DNA of 64,000 bases from Klebsiella aerogenes KCTC 2190 (lineage in GTDB: Bacteria > Pseudomonadota > Gammaproteobacteria > Enterobacterales > Enterobacteriaceae). The stretch lies in NCBI RefSeq assembly GCF_000215745.1, contig NC_015663.1, positions 5,056,780-5,120,779 on the forward strand, given 5' to 3'. This document shows, piece after piece, positions 32,753-43,673 of the stretch (position 1 is the first letter of the stretch; each line of letters opens with the position of its first letter). The notes under the pieces are model-generated. The model was not told the DNA's origin. It was given only the letters and a program-made list of their open reading frames with translations, and did not search any database. The translations under genes were made by a program, and so were the position numbers.

Positions 32753-33444
32753 TCCATGAAATGTGGTGGTCGCTACCGTTAACGCTGATTGTCTTTTTCC
32801 TTGCCCGCAAGCTGGCGGCGCGGTTTAAATTTCCGCTGCTCAACCCGCTGCTGGTCGCCATGGTGGTCATTATTCCTTTTCTGCTGGTCACCGGTATTTC
32901 TTATGAACGCTATTTTGCCGGCAGCAAAATCCTTAACGATCTGCTGCAGCCGGCGGTGGTTGCGCTGGCCTTTCCGCTATATGAACAACTGCACCAGATC
33001 CGCGCGCGTTGGAAATCCATCATCACCATCTGCTTTATCGGTAGCTGCGTGGCGATGATCACCGGTACCACCGTCGCTCTGCTGATGGGCGCCACCCCGC
33101 AAATAGCCGCTTCCATCATGCCAAAATCCGTCACCACGCCAATTGCCATGGCGGTCAGCGGCAGTATTGGCGGTATTCCAGCGATTAGCGCCGTGTGCGT
33201 CATTTTCGTTGGGATCCTCGGCGCGGTGTTCGGCCATACGCTGCTTAACGCCATGCGTATTCATACCAAAGCATCCCGCGGCCTGTCGATGGGTACCGCC
33301 TCGCACGCCCTCGGCACCGCGCGTTGCGCCGAACTGGACTACCAGGAAGGGGCGTTTAGCTCGCTGGCGCTGGTACTGTGCGGAATTATTACCTCGCTGG
33401 TCGCGCCTTTTCTGTTCCCGGTGATCGTCGCTGTTGTCGGATAA
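32749..33444 (+). CDS. yohK: LrgB-family membrane protein YohK
   Basis: A 231-residue LrgB/CidB-type integral membrane protein with about seven helices. The family segment [25 protein letters not shown] is present (near residue 125). Translationally coupled to yohJ through an ATGA overlap. In E. coli YohK with YohJ forms a putative transporter or export modulator. Confidence 0.93.
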   Translation: MIHEMWWSLPLTLIVFFLARKLAARFKFPLLNPLLVAMVVIIPFLLVTGISYERYFAGSKILNDLLQPAVVALAFPLYEQLHQIRARWKSIITICFIGSCVAMITGTTVALLMGATPQIAASIMPKSVTTPIAMAVSGSIGGIPAISAVCVIFVGILGAVFGHTLLNAMRIHTKASRGLSMGTASHALGTARCAELDYQEGAFSSLALVLCGIITSLVAPFLFPVIVAVVG

Positions 33445-33445
33445 T

Positions 33446-33461
33446 TGTGATTTGCATCACA
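33446..33461 (+). promoter_or_regulatory. Distal CRP site of cdd
   Basis: TGTGA-TTTGCA-TCACA has both half-sites perfect. Its centre is at about -92 from the inferred cdd start of transcription (near 33546), the same position as in E. coli cdd. Confidence 0.8.
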
Positions 33462-33468
33462 TTTATAA

Positions 33469-33490
33469 ATGCAACAAATTAGCGTTGCAT
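33469..33490. promoter_or_regulatory. CytR operator of cdd
   Basis: ATGCAAC and GTTGCAT form an inverted repeat separated by 8 bases between the two CRP sites, the CytR octamer layout. CytR bound between CRP dimers represses cdd in E. coli until cytidine is present. Confidence 0.72.
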
Positions 33491-33496
33491 AAACAA

Positions 33497-33539
33497 TGAG
33501 ACTTATGTCACATATGGGTCCCGTGCGGGCCCGTACACT
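33497..33539 (+). promoter_or_regulatory. Proximal CRP site and -10 box of cdd
   Basis: TGAGA-CTTATG-TCACA at 33497-33512 is followed by TACACT at 33534-33539. A start near 33546 puts the CRP centre at -41.5, the class II position known for E. coli cdd. Confidence 0.75.
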
Positions 33540-33571
33540 AGCTTCCCATTACATTGTTATGAGGCAACGCT

Positions 33572-34456
33572 ATGCACTCTCGTTTTCAAGCTGCTTTGAC
33601 TAATCTGGCGGCAGACCTGCAGGCGGCCATCGCCCCGATGCTCGCAGACCCGCACTTCCCGGCGCTGCTCGAAGCCGATCAGGTGGCGACGCTACAACAA
33701 GCAACAGGTTTGGATGAAGACGCGCTGGCCTTTGCGCTACTGCCGCTTGCCGCCGCCTGCGCCCGCGCCGATCTTTCTCACTTTAACGTTGGCGCTATCG
33801 CCCGCGGCGTGAGCGGTCGCTGGTACTTCGGCGGCAACATGGAATTCCTCGGCGCCACCATGCAACAGACCGTCCACGCGGAACAGAGCGCCATCAGCCA
33901 CGCCTGGCTACGCGGCGAAAAATCCCTGCGCGCCATTACCGTCAACTACACGCCTTGCGGCCACTGCCGCCAGTTTATGAATGAACTGAACAGCGGTCTG
34001 GCGCTGCGCATTCATCTGCCGGGTCGCGAAGCGCACTCCCTGCAGCACTATCTGCCGGACGCCTTTGGCCCGAAAGACCTGGAAATCAAAACTCTGTTGA
34101 TGGATGAGCAGGATCACGGCTTCCCTCTCAGCGGCGATGCGCTCACACAGGCGGCTATTCAGGCGGCGAACCGCTGCCACGCGCCGTACAGCAACTCCCC
34201 TTCCGGCGTGGCGCTGGAGCTGAAAGACGGCACCATTTTCTGCGGCAGCTACGCGGAAAACGCGGCGTTCAATCCAACACTACCGCCGCTACAGGGCGCG
34301 CTGAACCTGCTGAGCCTTAACGGTTACGACTATCCGGATATCCAGCGCGCGCTGTTGGCCGAGAAAGCCGATGCATCGCTTATCCAGTGGGATGCGACCG
34401 TTGCGACCCTGAAAGCGTTGGGCTGTCAGAATATCGACCGCGTGCTGTTAGGTTAA
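33572..34456 (+). CDS. cdd: Cytidine deaminase
   Basis: A 294-residue homodimeric zinc enzyme that deaminates cytidine and deoxycytidine. The catalytic H102-A-E104 motif and zinc ligands C129 and C132 (CGHC) are intact in the first domain; the second domain (about 185-290) is the degenerate copy typical of the long enterobacterial form. Regulated by the two CRP sites and the CytR operator upstream. Same neighbours as in E. coli (yohK, sanA). Confidence 0.97.
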   Translation: MHSRFQAALTNLAADLQAAIAPMLADPHFPALLEADQVATLQQATGLDEDALAFALLPLAAACARADLSHFNVGAIARGVSGRWYFGGNMEFLGATMQQTVHAEQSAISHAWLRGEKSLRAITVNYTPCGHCRQFMNELNSGLALRIHLPGREAHSLQHYLPDAFGPKDLEIKTLLMDEQDHGFPLSGDALTQAAIQAANRCHAPYSNSPSGVALELKDGTIFCGSYAENAAFNPTLPPLQGALNLLSLNGYDYPDIQRALLAEKADASLIQWDATVATLKALGCQNIDRVLLG

Positions 34457-34616
34457 TTAGCCTGATAGCCTGAGCAGATTGCCGGATGCGCCTTTGGCTT
34501 CTCCGGCCTGGATTCGGTAATCTGCCATATTGCTGAAAATCCCCGCAATTAAACGATGGTTTCTTGCGCTTACCCGGCGGGTAAAGTAGCCTGAAGCTTC
34601 CCTCGTCCACCATTGA

Positions 34617-35342
<726 letters not shown>

Positions 35343-35371
35343 CCGCCGTCGTTTTATCGAATTTCAGGCAT

Positions 35372-35402
35372 AAAAAACCCGCGCCAGGCGCGGGTTTTTT
35401 AT
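35372..35402. terminator. Bidirectional terminator between sanA and mglC
   Basis: CCCGCGCC / GGCGCGGG, flanked by A6 and T6, works in both directions between two convergent genes. Confidence 0.9.
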
Positions 35403-35412
35403 ACGTTCAATC

Positions 35413-36423
35413 TTATTTCTTACGCGCGTACTTCAGTGAATCCAGCGCCACGGCGAAGATGATAATCGCCCCTTTAATAATGTACTGCCAGTATGGATTG
35501 ACGCCAATGTAGGTCAGACCATAGTTGATGACGGTAAAGATAATGACCCCGGTCACCACGCCGAAAACCGTACCCACGCCGCCGCTGAAGGAAACGCCCC
35601 CCACCACGCAGGCGGCAATCGCATCCAGTTCGTACATAAAGCCGAGGTTGTTGGTCGCCGAACCGATACGTCCGGCTTCCAGCAGCCCGCCGAAGGCGTA
35701 AAACACCCCGGACAGGGCATAAATCATCAGCAGGTTCAGCGCCACGTTAACGCCGGAGACACGCGCCGCTTCCGGGTTGCCGCCGATAGCGAAGATGTTT
35801 TTACCGAAACGGGTTTTATTCCACAGGATCCACACGAAGAAGATAGCGATCAGCGCGTAGAAAGTAATGTACGACAGGCGGAATGAACCTAAAGCGACAA
35901 AGCCCTGGGCAAACTGTGAGAAGTGGCTGTCGAAACCGGAAATCGGCGACGCGCCGACAAAGTCGTAGTACAGGGAGTTGATACCGTAAACGATGATCAT
36001 CGTACCCAGGGTAGTGATAAACGGCGTCACGTTGAGATAGGCAATGACGATCCCGTTAATCAAGCCAATCACCGCGCCGATCGCGCAGACCAGCAGAATC
36101 ACCAACGGAATCGGCATGGTCGCCATCTCCGGGAACACCTTGTTGGCGTTATCCACCGCCTGCAGCATGGTGGCCGCCACCACCGCCGCCAGACCCACCT
36201 GACGTCCGGCGGAAAGGTCGGTCCCCTGGGTGACAATCAGCCCGGCGACGCCGAGCGCGATGATAATACGTACCGAGGATTGCGTCAGGATGTTACTTAA
36301 GTTCAACAGACTTAAGAAGGTCGGGTCCTGGAAAATAATAATGGCCAGTAAGACCAAAAGTACAACGTAAATCCCACCCTCTTTCAGGTAAGTGAGGAAA
36401 CTCTTTTTATTTAACGCACTCAT
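35413..36423 (-). CDS. mglC: Galactose/methyl-galactoside ABC transporter permease MglC
   Basis: A 336-residue inner-membrane permease of the BPD_transp_2 (RbsC-like) family with about ten helices. It should form the channel for galactose and methyl-galactosides delivered by MglB. Family segments VTQGTDLSAGRQVGLAAVVAA and AIAACVVGGVSFSGGVGTVFG are present. It is intact and lies 15 bases after the broken mglA. Confidence 0.95.
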   Translation of the reverse strand: MSALNKKSFLTYLKEGGIYVVLLVLLAIIIFQDPTFLSLLNLSNILTQSSVRIIIALGVAGLIVTQGTDLSAGRQVGLAAVVAATMLQAVDNANKVFPEMATMPIPLVILLVCAIGAVIGLINGIVIAYLNVTPFITTLGTMIIVYGINSLYYDFVGASPISGFDSHFSQFAQGFVALGSFRLSYITFYALIAIFFVWILWNKTRFGKNIFAIGGNPEAARVSGVNVALNLLMIYALSGVFYAFGGLLEAGRIGSATNNLGFMYELDAIAACVVGGVSFSGGVGTVFGVVTGVIIFTVINYGLTYIGVNPYWQYIIKGAIIIFAVALDSLKYARKK

Positions 36424-36438
36424 GGAAAGCCCCTGATC

Positions 36439-37958
36439 TCAAAGGTGCAATGATGCAAGACGCAGAATTTCATTTTGCGTCGTGGTTTTGGTCTCAACAA
36501 TTCCGGCAACCAGCCCGTTGCTCATAACCAGAATACGGTCGGTAATTCCCAGCAGTTCCGGCATTTCAGAAGAGATAATAATGATGCCCTTATCTTTTTT
36601 AGCCAGTTCGGCAATCAGCTGGTAAATTTCAAATTTCGCGCCGACGTCAATTCCGCGGGTCGGTTCATCAAGCATTAATATTTCCGGTTGGGTTAATAAC
36701 CAACGGCCGATAATAACCTTCTGCTGATTCCCGCCGGAAAGCGAACCGATTTGCGTTTGATGGCCTGGGGTTTTAACCCGCATGGAATCGATAACCCATT
36801 GGGTATCGCTTTTCATCCGTGAATTATCCAGCAGGCCGACCTTGTTTTTATACTTCTTGATATTTGATATCAGCGAGTTAAAACCAATATCGAGATAAGC
36901 ATAAATCCCCGTCGAACGACGCTCTTCGGTTACCAGCGCAAAGCCGTGGTTAATCGCTTCATTAGCGCTATGGTTATTAATTTTTTACCATGCAGGGTAA
37001 TGGTGCCGCTGGCCTTTTCGCGGATGCCAAACAGCGTTTCAACAATATCGGTACGTTTAGCGCCCACCAGTCCGGCAATGCCGAGAATTTCGCCTTTATG
37101 CAGATCGAACGAGACATCGCGGATCGACGGCTGGCGCAGCGAGGTCAGGTTACGAACTTCAAGGATTACTTCGCCCGGTTTGTTTTGTTTATCCGGAAAA
37201 CGCTGGTTCAGCGAACGGCCAACCATCATCGCGATGATCTTATCCATATCCAGCCCCTCCAGCGGCTGGGTGGCAATCCACTGACCATCGCGCAGGATCG
37301 TAATCTCATCGCATAGCTGAAATATCTCCTCCATTTTATGGGAGATATAAACAATACCGCAGCCACGCTCTTTCAGCTTGCGGATTATTTTAAACAGGTG
37401 ATTAACCTCTTTTTCTGTCAGCGATGAGGTAGGCTCATCCATAATGACGATTTTCGCGTCATAGGAGAATGCTTTGGCAATTTCAATCATCTGCATCTGC
37501 GATACCGATAAAGTCCCCACGCGAGCGCGCGGATCAATATCAATATCGAGTTCATCAAATATCGCTTTGGTATCGCGATACATTTTATCCTGATCGACAA
37601 ACATGCCTTTGGTGGGGTAACGTCCCAGCCACATGTTGTCCATGACCGAACGTTGAAGTACCAGGTTTAATTCCTGGTGCACCATAGAAATACCGTTTTC
37701 CAGCGCTTCTTTCGCCGAATGGAAATCGATTTCTTTTCCCTGAAAAAGAATACTGCCGGAATCTTTTTGATAGATTCCAAATAAGCATTTCAATAATGTC
37801 GATTTGCCCGCGCCATTCTCCCCCATTAATGCATGGATAGAGTGCGGACGAACCTTCAGATTGACATTATCAAGAGCTTTAACGCCGGGGAAAGATTTGT
37901 TGATGTCACTCATTTCCAACAAATATTCGCCCGACTGTACGCTATTATTGCTGACCAT
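36439..37958 (-). pseudogene. mglA: Galactose/methyl-galactoside transporter ATPase MglA, frameshifted
   Basis: Two open frames together encode a complete MglA. The first (37958 back to about 36930) holds the first ATPase domain: Walker [10 protein letters not shown] and Walker [13 protein letters not shown]. It runs to TLHGK, then goes out of frame. The second frame, ending at 36439, holds the second ATPase domain ([28 protein letters not shown]). The break is a T6 tract at 36981-36986 (A6 on the coding strand) where seven would keep the frame. The span is 1520 bases; one more gives exactly 506 codons plus stop. Both halves are otherwise undamaged, so this is a recent mutation, an assembly error in a homopolymer, or, less likely, programmed -1 frameshifting. 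Confidence 0.9.
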
Positions 37959-38038
37959 AGTTATACCTGGCTGCGTTCGTGACGATCCGCGACGATAAGT
38001 TATATCGCAGCAAAATCGGCTTCGGTATCAGGAATAAT

Positions 38039-38059
38039 CGGGCGCGCTGAGCGCGCCCG
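38039..38059 (-). other. Intercistronic hairpin between mglB and mglA
   Basis: CGGGCGCGC / GCGCGCCCG is a 9-bp perfect stem with a 3-base loop, 16 bases after the mglB stop. Without a T-tract it more likely protects mglB mRNA from 3' decay, giving more binding protein than mglA/mglC product, than terminates. Confidence 0.6.
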
Positions 38060-38074
38060 CAATGCATGAAGAAC

Positions 38075-39073
38075 TTATTTACCGATAAACTGGCTGAGGT
38101 TGTCTTTATCTACGCCTACGTACGGTACGCGGACAATCTTATTCTCAATTTTCCAGTTGGTGCCAGCAGCGGGCTCTTTGCCGTCAGCCAGGTTCTTCGC
38201 CAGATCGAAGGTCGCTTTGGCCTGGTTGTTGGCGTCGTTCAGCACGGTACCGGCCATCGCGCCGGATTTCACCAGCGCCAGCGCTTCAGGCAGGGCATCA
38301 ACGCCGAACACCGGAATGCTGCTCTTGTTATGCGCTTTCAGCGCTTCTACCGCGCCCATCGCCATCGCATCGTTGTTCGCGATGACCACTTCGATTTTGT
38401 TGGCGTTCGGGCCGGAGAGCCAGGCGTCCATTTTATCTTTCGCTTGTGCGGTATCCCACATGGCGGTATCTAACGCCAGTTGCTGAGTTTTAAGACCTTT
38501 TTCATTCAGCTCTTTGATAACGTAGGAAGTACGCGCTTCGGCATCCGGGTGGCCCGGCTCGCCTTTCAACAGAACAAACTGAATCTGACCATCTTTGTTC
38601 AGATCCCAGTTTGGATTCGCTTTCCAGTGTTTGGCGATAAGATCGCCCTGGATAATCCCGGATTCTTTGGAGTCGGTACCCACATAATAGGCTTTATCGT
38701 AGCTATCCAGCGCCTTGCGCGACGGCTCTTTGTTAAAGAACACCACCGGCACATTTTGCCCACGCGCTTTGTCGATAACCGTACCCGCCGCCGCCGGGTC
38801 AACCAGGTTGATGGCCAGCGCCTTCACCCCTTTCGCCAGCAGCACGTCGATCTGATCGTTCTGTTTGGACTGATCGTTCTGCGAGTCATTCATCAGCAGT
38901 TGCACGTCCGGCGCAGATTTGCCGTCTTTTTCGATCGCTTTACGCACAACGGACATGAAGTTGTCGTCATACTTGTAGATCGTAACGCCGATACGGGTAT
39001 CCGCGGCATGCGCTGCGGCGCCAAAAAGCATGCCAGCCATGACGGCGGACAGAGCTAAGACCTTCTTATTCAT
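38075..39073 (-). CDS. mglB: Periplasmic galactose-binding protein MglB
   Basis: A 332-residue periplasmic binding protein for D-galactose and D-glucose, also the ligand carrier for the Trg chemoreceptor in E. coli. The 23-residue signal peptide ends AAAHA before [16 protein letters not shown]; conserved sugar-contact residues occur in KYDDNF, NKEPSR and [15 protein letters not shown]. The start [10 protein letters not shown] matches the family. First gene of mglBAC, controlled by CRP and GalS sites upstream. Confidence 0.96.
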   Translation of the reverse strand: MNKKVLALSAVMAGMLFGAAAHAADTRIGVTIYKYDDNFMSVVRKAIEKDGKSAPDVQLLMNDSQNDQSKQNDQIDVLLAKGVKALAINLVDPAAAGTVIDKARGQNVPVVFFNKEPSRKALDSYDKAYYVGTDSKESGIIQGDLIAKHWKANPNWDLNKDGQIQFVLLKGEPGHPDAEARTSYVIKELNEKGLKTQQLALDTAMWDTAQAKDKMDAWLSGPNANKIEVVIANNDAMAMGAVEALKAHNKSSIPVFGVDALPEALALVKSGAMAGTVLNDANNQAKATFDLAKNLADGKEPAAGTNWKIENKIVRVPYVGVDKDNLSQFIGK

Positions 39074-39298
39074 GGAATCTCCGGTTTTATTATTTTGCAT
39101 CGTTTTTTTTGGCGTGAAGATAGCTGGCGGGAGTTGTTACATTAGGGTTACCGCACAACGATATTCACAACGTTAATTCTGTCTTCCGTGTAGGGTAACG
39201 CTCCAGAAAAACGGCTTCATCAAGTGCCTAACCTATTGTTTAAGATGATATTTTAAAACATCACCTGTACAGTCTGGTTCGGACTGGTCAACGCTGCC

Positions 39299-39304
39299 AT
39301 CATA
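39299..39304 (-). promoter_or_regulatory. -10 box of the mgl operon
   Basis: TATGAT on the minus strand; a start about 7 bases downstream places the CRP site at 39326-39341 at -41.5, a class II promoter. Confidence 0.6.
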
Positions 39305-39325
39305 AACAGCTGAATGTTAATATAC

Positions 39326-39341
39326 TGTGAATTTACTCACA
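39326..39341 (-). promoter_or_regulatory. CRP site of the mgl operon
   Basis: TGTGA-GTAAAT-TCACA, a perfect CRP half-site pair, directly next to the GalS operator. In E. coli mglB has the same CRP and GalS arrangement. Confidence 0.82.
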
Positions 39342-39343
39342 GA

Positions 39344-39359
39344 TTGAAAGCGGTTACAT
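39344..39359 (-). promoter_or_regulatory. GalR/GalS operator of mglB
   Basis: The minus strand reads ATGTAACCGCTTTCAA, matching the GalR/GalS consensus GTGKAANCGNTTWCAC except at the two end bases. It sits just upstream of the CRP site. Confidence 0.78.
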
Positions 39360-39371
39360 CAGCTAATAGAT

Positions 39372-40394
39372 TCAGTTAGTGATCGGCCCCACACTTTGCT
39401 TTTGCGTCACCGAATGGCGCCGCACCAGCGTGGGCATAAAGCAGTGGCTGGCCTCGCTATCGAGTTTCCCTGCCGCCCCTTGTAGCGCCAGTTCGGTAGC
39501 CAATTTCGCCATCGACATAATGGGATAGCGCACGGTAGTCAATTGCGGATCGGTGTAACGGGAAATGGGAATGTCATCAAAACCAATCAGCGAGAGATGC
39601 TGCGGCACGGCAATGCCGTTATCCTTGAGAGTGGTTAACGCCCCGGCAGCCATACTGTCGTTATAGGCAAACACCGCGGTCAGGCCTAAATTACGCCCCA
39701 GCAGTTCTACCATCGCCGCTTCACCGCCCTGCATATCCGGCGAACCCGAGCCCACCCAGCTATCCGGCGCGATAATGCCCTGCTCCTGCAGCGCTTTACT
39801 CCACCCTTCGCGGCGCAGTTCATCATCTTCAATGCCGTGGTTGGAAGAGAGATAGCCAATCCGCTGATGGCCGTTATTGAGCAGCATCCGCGTAGCCATT
39901 AGCGCACCGCTGACGTTATCGAGACCCACGCAGCGGTGCGCAAAACCAGGCACAATGCGGTTTATCAGCACCATGCCTGGAATATGCTGCATAAAGTCGC
40001 CAAGTTCGGCATCGCTTAACGCTTTCGAATGCACGATAAGCGCAGAACAGCGCTGGCGAATCAGCACCTCAATGGCGTTACGCTCTTTTTCAGCTTCATG
40101 GTAGCTGTTGCCGATTAGCACATATTTCTGATGCTGCTGCGCGACGGTATCCACCGCTTTCACCAGCGCGCCGAAAAAGGCGTCTGACACATCCATCACC
40201 ACCACGCCAATGGTATCGCTAACCTGGGTCGCCAGCGCCTGGGCATTGGCATTCGGCCGATAGCCCAGTTGCGCGACCGCCTTCATCACTGCCTCCCGGG
40301 TATCCGGGCTCACCAGCGCGCTGTTGTTCAGAACCCGTGAAACCGTCGCCACGGAAACCCCCGCCTGACGGGCGACATCACGAATGGTGATCAT
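39372..40394 (-). CDS. galS: Galactose-responsive repressor GalS (LacI family)
   Basis: A 340-residue LacI-family repressor of the mgl operon and of itself. The N-terminal helix-turn-helix with hinge is [24 protein letters not shown]...NANAQALA; the periplasmic-binding-protein-like effector domain binds galactose or fucose. E. coli GalS is 346 aa. It lies upstream of mglB in the same direction and has its own CRP site and operator. Confidence 0.92.
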   Translation of the reverse strand: MITIRDVARQAGVSVATVSRVLNNSALVSPDTREAVMKAVAQLGYRPNANAQALATQVSDTIGVVVMDVSDAFFGALVKAVDTVAQQHQKYVLIGNSYHEAEKERNAIEVLIRQRCSALIVHSKALSDAELGDFMQHIPGMVLINRIVPGFAHRCVGLDNVSGALMATRMLLNNGHQRIGYLSSNHGIEDDELRREGWSKALQEQGIIAPDSWVGSGSPDMQGGEAAMVELLGRNLGLTAVFAYNDSMAAGALTTLKDNGIAVPQHLSLIGFDDIPISRYTDPQLTTVRYPIMSMAKLATELALQGAAGKLDSEASHCFMPTLVRRHSVTQKQSVGPITN

Positions 40395-40484
40395 ACATAC
40401 CCGCCTTTATCGCATTGCAATACGTCACACCCACCTCCTGTGTTCAGCAAGGTGGCTATTCTGGCAGCGACGCGCACCGCGCTA

Positions 40485-40500
40485 CGTGAGTGAGGTCACA
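40485..40500 (-). promoter_or_regulatory. CRP site upstream of galS
   Basis: CGTGA-GTGAGG-TCACA on the plus strand, one mismatch to the half-site consensus. It lies about 90 bases upstream of the galS start. Confidence 0.6.
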
Positions 40501-40503
40501 CGG

Positions 40504-40519
40504 CTGGAAACGGTTACAT
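40504..40519 (-). promoter_or_regulatory. GalR/GalS operator upstream of galS
   Basis: CTGGAAACGGTTACAT matches GTGKAANCGNTTWCAC except at the outer bases, next to the CRP site. It indicates GalS autoregulation. Confidence 0.75.
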
Positions 40520-40549
40520 CCATTTTGTTAATGATTGTGATCGAGATCG

Positions 40550-41707
40550 TTATACAGATGTATCTCTGGATGATGTCCCTGAGGCTCTCAGGGTTAACTG
40601 ACGCCATAGCCACTCAACGGGCCCCTGGCGGAAATGACGCAGCCAAAACTGCGAGAAGAGGAGATTAACGGCCCACACCGCCGGCACAAAGGCCAGCAGC
40701 TGTAAACGGTCAAATTTCATAAACAGGCCCAGATGATAGAACAGCGTGGTGCAGATCAGGGTTTGCAGTAAATAGTTACTGAGCGCCATCCGCCCAACGC
40801 AGGCAATCGCCCCAACCAGACGAAAGCGGCATAATTGTGGCCAGAATCCCCACGCCAGCGCGGCATAGCCGATGGTTTGTAGCGGCGCGCCAAGTTCACG
40901 CGGCGCCTGCAGCAGAAAACCGCACCAGCGGTAGTCCCATTGCAAGTACCACTGCGCGGCGATGGCCGGCACATTTACCATCATTCCGGCAATAATCAGC
41001 ACAGCCCCGACGCGGCGATAATGGCTAAGGCTAAACTGCCCTTTCAACCAGCCGCAGCGCATTAGCGCCGCGCCCATTAGCATCATCCCCGCCAGCTGCC
41101 AGCCGTACTGCACGCCAAGCGCCACCAGGTTATCGGACAGCATATCCGCGCGATTGCTCACCGCCTCCAGACCGCCTTTGAGCTTCCAGAACTGCTCATA
41201 CTGCACATTCGCGGCATCGGGCACCCATGACCGGCTGGCGCCGTTGCCGGAAATTAAACCCAACAATACCAGCACCGCAATACCGATGAGATAAAGCACG
41301 ACGCCGGTATTAAATAGCGATTTGACATGATGGGCATCGCGCACCATGCGCCAGGCAATCAGCCCCACCAGCGCATAGGCCAGCAGAATATCGCCGTCCC
41401 AGAAAAAGAGACCGTGAATAAAACCAAGCAGGGCAAGGAGCGTTAGCCGCGACTGGATCCAGCGTTTACCGCGTACCAGCAGCATTTGCAATCCGGCGCC
41501 GAACAGCAGAGCAAACAGGGTGAGGAATTTTACCTGCGCAAACAGATCGAGGATGGCCCAGCTCCAGGCGTCGCTCGGCGAAATACTCCCGGCCCAGGCC
41601 GGATTCAGATAGGCCGCCTTCGGCAAGCCGAAGGCGGTGATATTCAGTAGCAGAATGCCGAGGATGGCGACGCCGCGAACGAAGTCCAGCGTGACGTTTC
41701 TCTCCAT
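40550..41707 (-). CDS. yeiB: DUF418 inner-membrane protein YeiB
   Basis: A 385-residue integral membrane protein with about ten helices, carrying a C-terminal DUF418 domain (about 225-375: WYLQWDYRWCGFLLQAPRELG, CVGRMALSNYLLQTLICTTLFY). Function is unknown; the fold resembles membrane acyltransferases. It follows folE by 15 bases and is probably co-transcribed with it, as in E. coli. Confidence 0.92.
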   Translation of the reverse strand: MERNVTLDFVRGVAILGILLLNITAFGLPKAAYLNPAWAGSISPSDAWSWAILDLFAQVKFLTLFALLFGAGLQMLLVRGKRWIQSRLTLLALLGFIHGLFFWDGDILLAYALVGLIAWRMVRDAHHVKSLFNTGVVLYLIGIAVLVLLGLISGNGASRSWVPDAANVQYEQFWKLKGGLEAVSNRADMLSDNLVALGVQYGWQLAGMMLMGAALMRCGWLKGQFSLSHYRRVGAVLIIAGMMVNVPAIAAQWYLQWDYRWCGFLLQAPRELGAPLQTIGYAALAWGFWPQLCRFRLVGAIACVGRMALSNYLLQTLICTTLFYHLGLFMKFDRLQLLAFVPAVWAVNLLFSQFWLRHFRQGPVEWLWRQLTLRASGTSSRDTSV

Positions 41708-41722
41708 GCACCCTGCTCCGAA

Positions 41723-42391
41723 TTAATTGTGGTGACGTACGGCGCGCAGGAACTCCTGGCGGGTATTCTGGCTGGATTTAAACAGACCGCCAAGCGAAGT
41801 GGTGGTCGTGGCGCTGGTCGCATCGCGGATGCCGCGCGCTTTCACGCAGTAATGCACCGCGTCAATGGATACCGCGACGTTGCTGGTACCGAGCAAAGTC
41901 TGCAGCGCGGTAAGGATCTGCTGCGTCAGGCGCTCCTGCACCTGCGGACGCTGGGCAAAGAACTGCACGATGCGGTTAATTTTCGACAGGCCGATTACCG
42001 AATCTTTCGGGATATAAGCAACGGTCGCTTTGCCGTCAATCGTCACAAAGTGATGTTCACAGGTACTGGTCAGCGTGATATCGCGGACCGTCACCATCTC
42101 GTCAACTTTCATTTTGTTTTCAATAACGGTGATTTTCGGGAATCTGGCATAATCCAGACCGGAGAAAATCTCATCAACGTACATTTTTGCGATGCGATGC
42201 GGAGTCTCCATCAGGCTGTCGTCACTGAGATCAAGATTCAGCAGCTGCATAATCTCAGTCATGTGCCCGGCGATCAGACGCTTGCGCGTTTCATTATCAA
42301 TTTCTTGTACTGGCGGACGCAGCGGCGTCTCCAGCCCACGAGCGACCAGCGCTTCATGAACGAGTATGGCTTCTTTACTCAATGATGACAT
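41723..42391 (-). CDS. folE: GTP cyclohydrolase I
   Basis: A 222-residue enzyme that opens GTP to 7,8-dihydroneopterin triphosphate, the first step to folate and queuosine. The zinc ligands lie in STCEHHFV (Cys and His) and HYCVKARG (Cys), and the family signature [22 protein letters not shown] is complete. Forms a homodecamer in E. coli. Operon with yeiB. Confidence 0.96.
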   Translation of the reverse strand: MSSLSKEAILVHEALVARGLETPLRPPVQEIDNETRKRLIAGHMTEIMQLLNLDLSDDSLMETPHRIAKMYVDEIFSGLDYARFPKITVIENKMKVDEMVTVRDITLTSTCEHHFVTIDGKATVAYIPKDSVIGLSKINRIVQFFAQRPQVQERLTQQILTALQTLLGTSNVAVSIDAVHYCVKARGIRDATSATTTTSLGGLFKSSQNTRQEFLRAVRHHN

Positions 42392-42734
42392 TTAGGTTCT
42401 CCTGCAGGTGTGGCGCTCTTTGCTCTTCTGAGGGCAAAGTTTGCACTCATTGTGCGTGAGGTGGCGCACATAATCCAGTAGCCGTCACGATAATTATTGA
42501 AATTGGCGCAACCTTTCATTTTTACCGCTGCGGTTGGACGTTGTCGATGCGCCACGCCAGCGAGCCCCGCCGCTACCGCGCGCAATCATAAGTACTGTAG
42601 ATGTTCAGAGACGTTCTTTATAACTTGTATTAATGATGCAATAGCTTTGCGCGACGGGAAAGTGAAAGTTACTCACCGGTTAATGAAATATCTGTATTAT
42701 TAAGCATTACACATAGATACCCGAGGAGCCCTGC
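42392..42734. other. folE-yeiG intergenic region
   Basis: 343 bases between divergent genes. The clearest feature is TGTGCG-N8-CGCACA at 42451-42470, a perfect 6-bp inverted repeat. A GAGGAGC ribosome-binding site precedes yeiG. AGATGTTC and AGACGTTC near 42600-42617 faintly resemble MetJ boxes but are not in tandem register. No small open frame with a good ribosome-binding site was seen. Confidence 0.45.
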
Positions 42735-43571
42735 ATGGAACTGCTTGAAGAACATCGCTGTTACGAGGGTCGGCAGCAGCGCTGGCGTCATCACTCCAGT
42801 ACCTTGAATTGTGCGATGACGTTCAGCATTTTTTTACCGACGACGACGGAAACCGCCCCGCCGCCGGTGCTGTACTGGCTATCCGGTTTGACCTGCAATG
42901 ACGAAAACTTCACCAACAAGGCTGGCGCCCAGCGTGTCGCCGCCGAACTTGGCATCGCGCTGGTGATGCCCGACACCAGCCCGCGCGGTGATGACGTCGC
43001 CGATGATGCAGGTTACGATCTCGGTAAAGGCGCGGGTTTTTACCTCAACGCCACTCAGGCGCCGTGGGCGGCGCATTTTCGCATGTACGACTACCTGCGC
43101 GATGAGCTACCGCAGTTGATTAACCGTCAATTTAAGGTCGCCGACCGTTGCGCTATCAGCGGCCACTCGATGGGCGGCCACGGCGCGCTCATCATGGCGC
43201 TGAAAAACCCAGGGCGCTTTACCAGCGTCTCGGCCTTCGCGCCGATCGTTAACCCATGCAAAGTTCCATGGGGACAAAAAGCGTTCAGCAACTATCTCGG
43301 CAATGATGAAGCGAACTGGCAGGAGTGGGACAGCTGCGCACTCATGCAGACAAGCCAGGCCGGGGATGCCATTGCCACATTAATTGATCAAGGTGACGCC
43401 GACCAGTTTCTCGGTACCCAGTTGCAGCCCGCGGTCCTTGCAGAGGCGGCGCGACAGAAACAGTGGCCGCTGAGCCTGCGTATCCAGCCCGGCTACGACC
43501 ACAGCTACTATTTCATCGCCACCTTTATAGAAGATCATCTGCGCTTCCACGCGGAGCATCTGTTTAAGTAA
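42735..43571 (+). CDS. yeiG: S-formylglutathione hydrolase YeiG
   Basis: A 278-residue alpha/beta-hydrolase of the esterase D family that hydrolyses S-formylglutathione to formate and glutathione in formaldehyde detoxification. The nucleophile Ser145 lies in GHSMGGHG, and the oxyanion segment [13 protein letters not shown] (about 47-59) is conserved; His of the triad is in GYDHSYYFI. Single gene with its own terminator. Confidence 0.94.
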   Translation: MELLEEHRCYEGRQQRWRHHSSTLNCAMTFSIFLPTTTETAPPPVLYWLSGLTCNDENFTNKAGAQRVAAELGIALVMPDTSPRGDDVADDAGYDLGKGAGFYLNATQAPWAAHFRMYDYLRDELPQLINRQFKVADRCAISGHSMGGHGALIMALKNPGRFTSVSAFAPIVNPCKVPWGQKAFSNYLGNDEANWQEWDSCALMQTSQAGDAIATLIDQGDADQFLGTQLQPAVLAEAARQKQWPLSLRIQPGYDHSYYFIATFIEDHLRFHAEHLFK

Positions 43572-43587
43572 CCCTCTATTTCCCTCC

Positions 43588-43618
43588 GCCGGGCATGCTC
43601 CGCTTGCCCGGCTTTATA
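43588..43618 (+). terminator. Terminator of yeiG
   Basis: GCCGGGCA / TGCCCGGC stem with a 9-base loop, followed by TTTATAT, 16 bases after the stop codon. Confidence 0.7.
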
Positions 43619-43673
43619 TCTTCGTCAGGAACTATCTTGTCGCTACGGGCGATAATTTGTTATTTAAAACACA

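Noticed and set aside
42597..42617. Tandem MetJ boxes upstream of folE
   Set aside because: AGATGTTC and AGACGTTC are near-matches, but they are 10 bases apart rather than in 8-base tandem register, so evidence is too weak.
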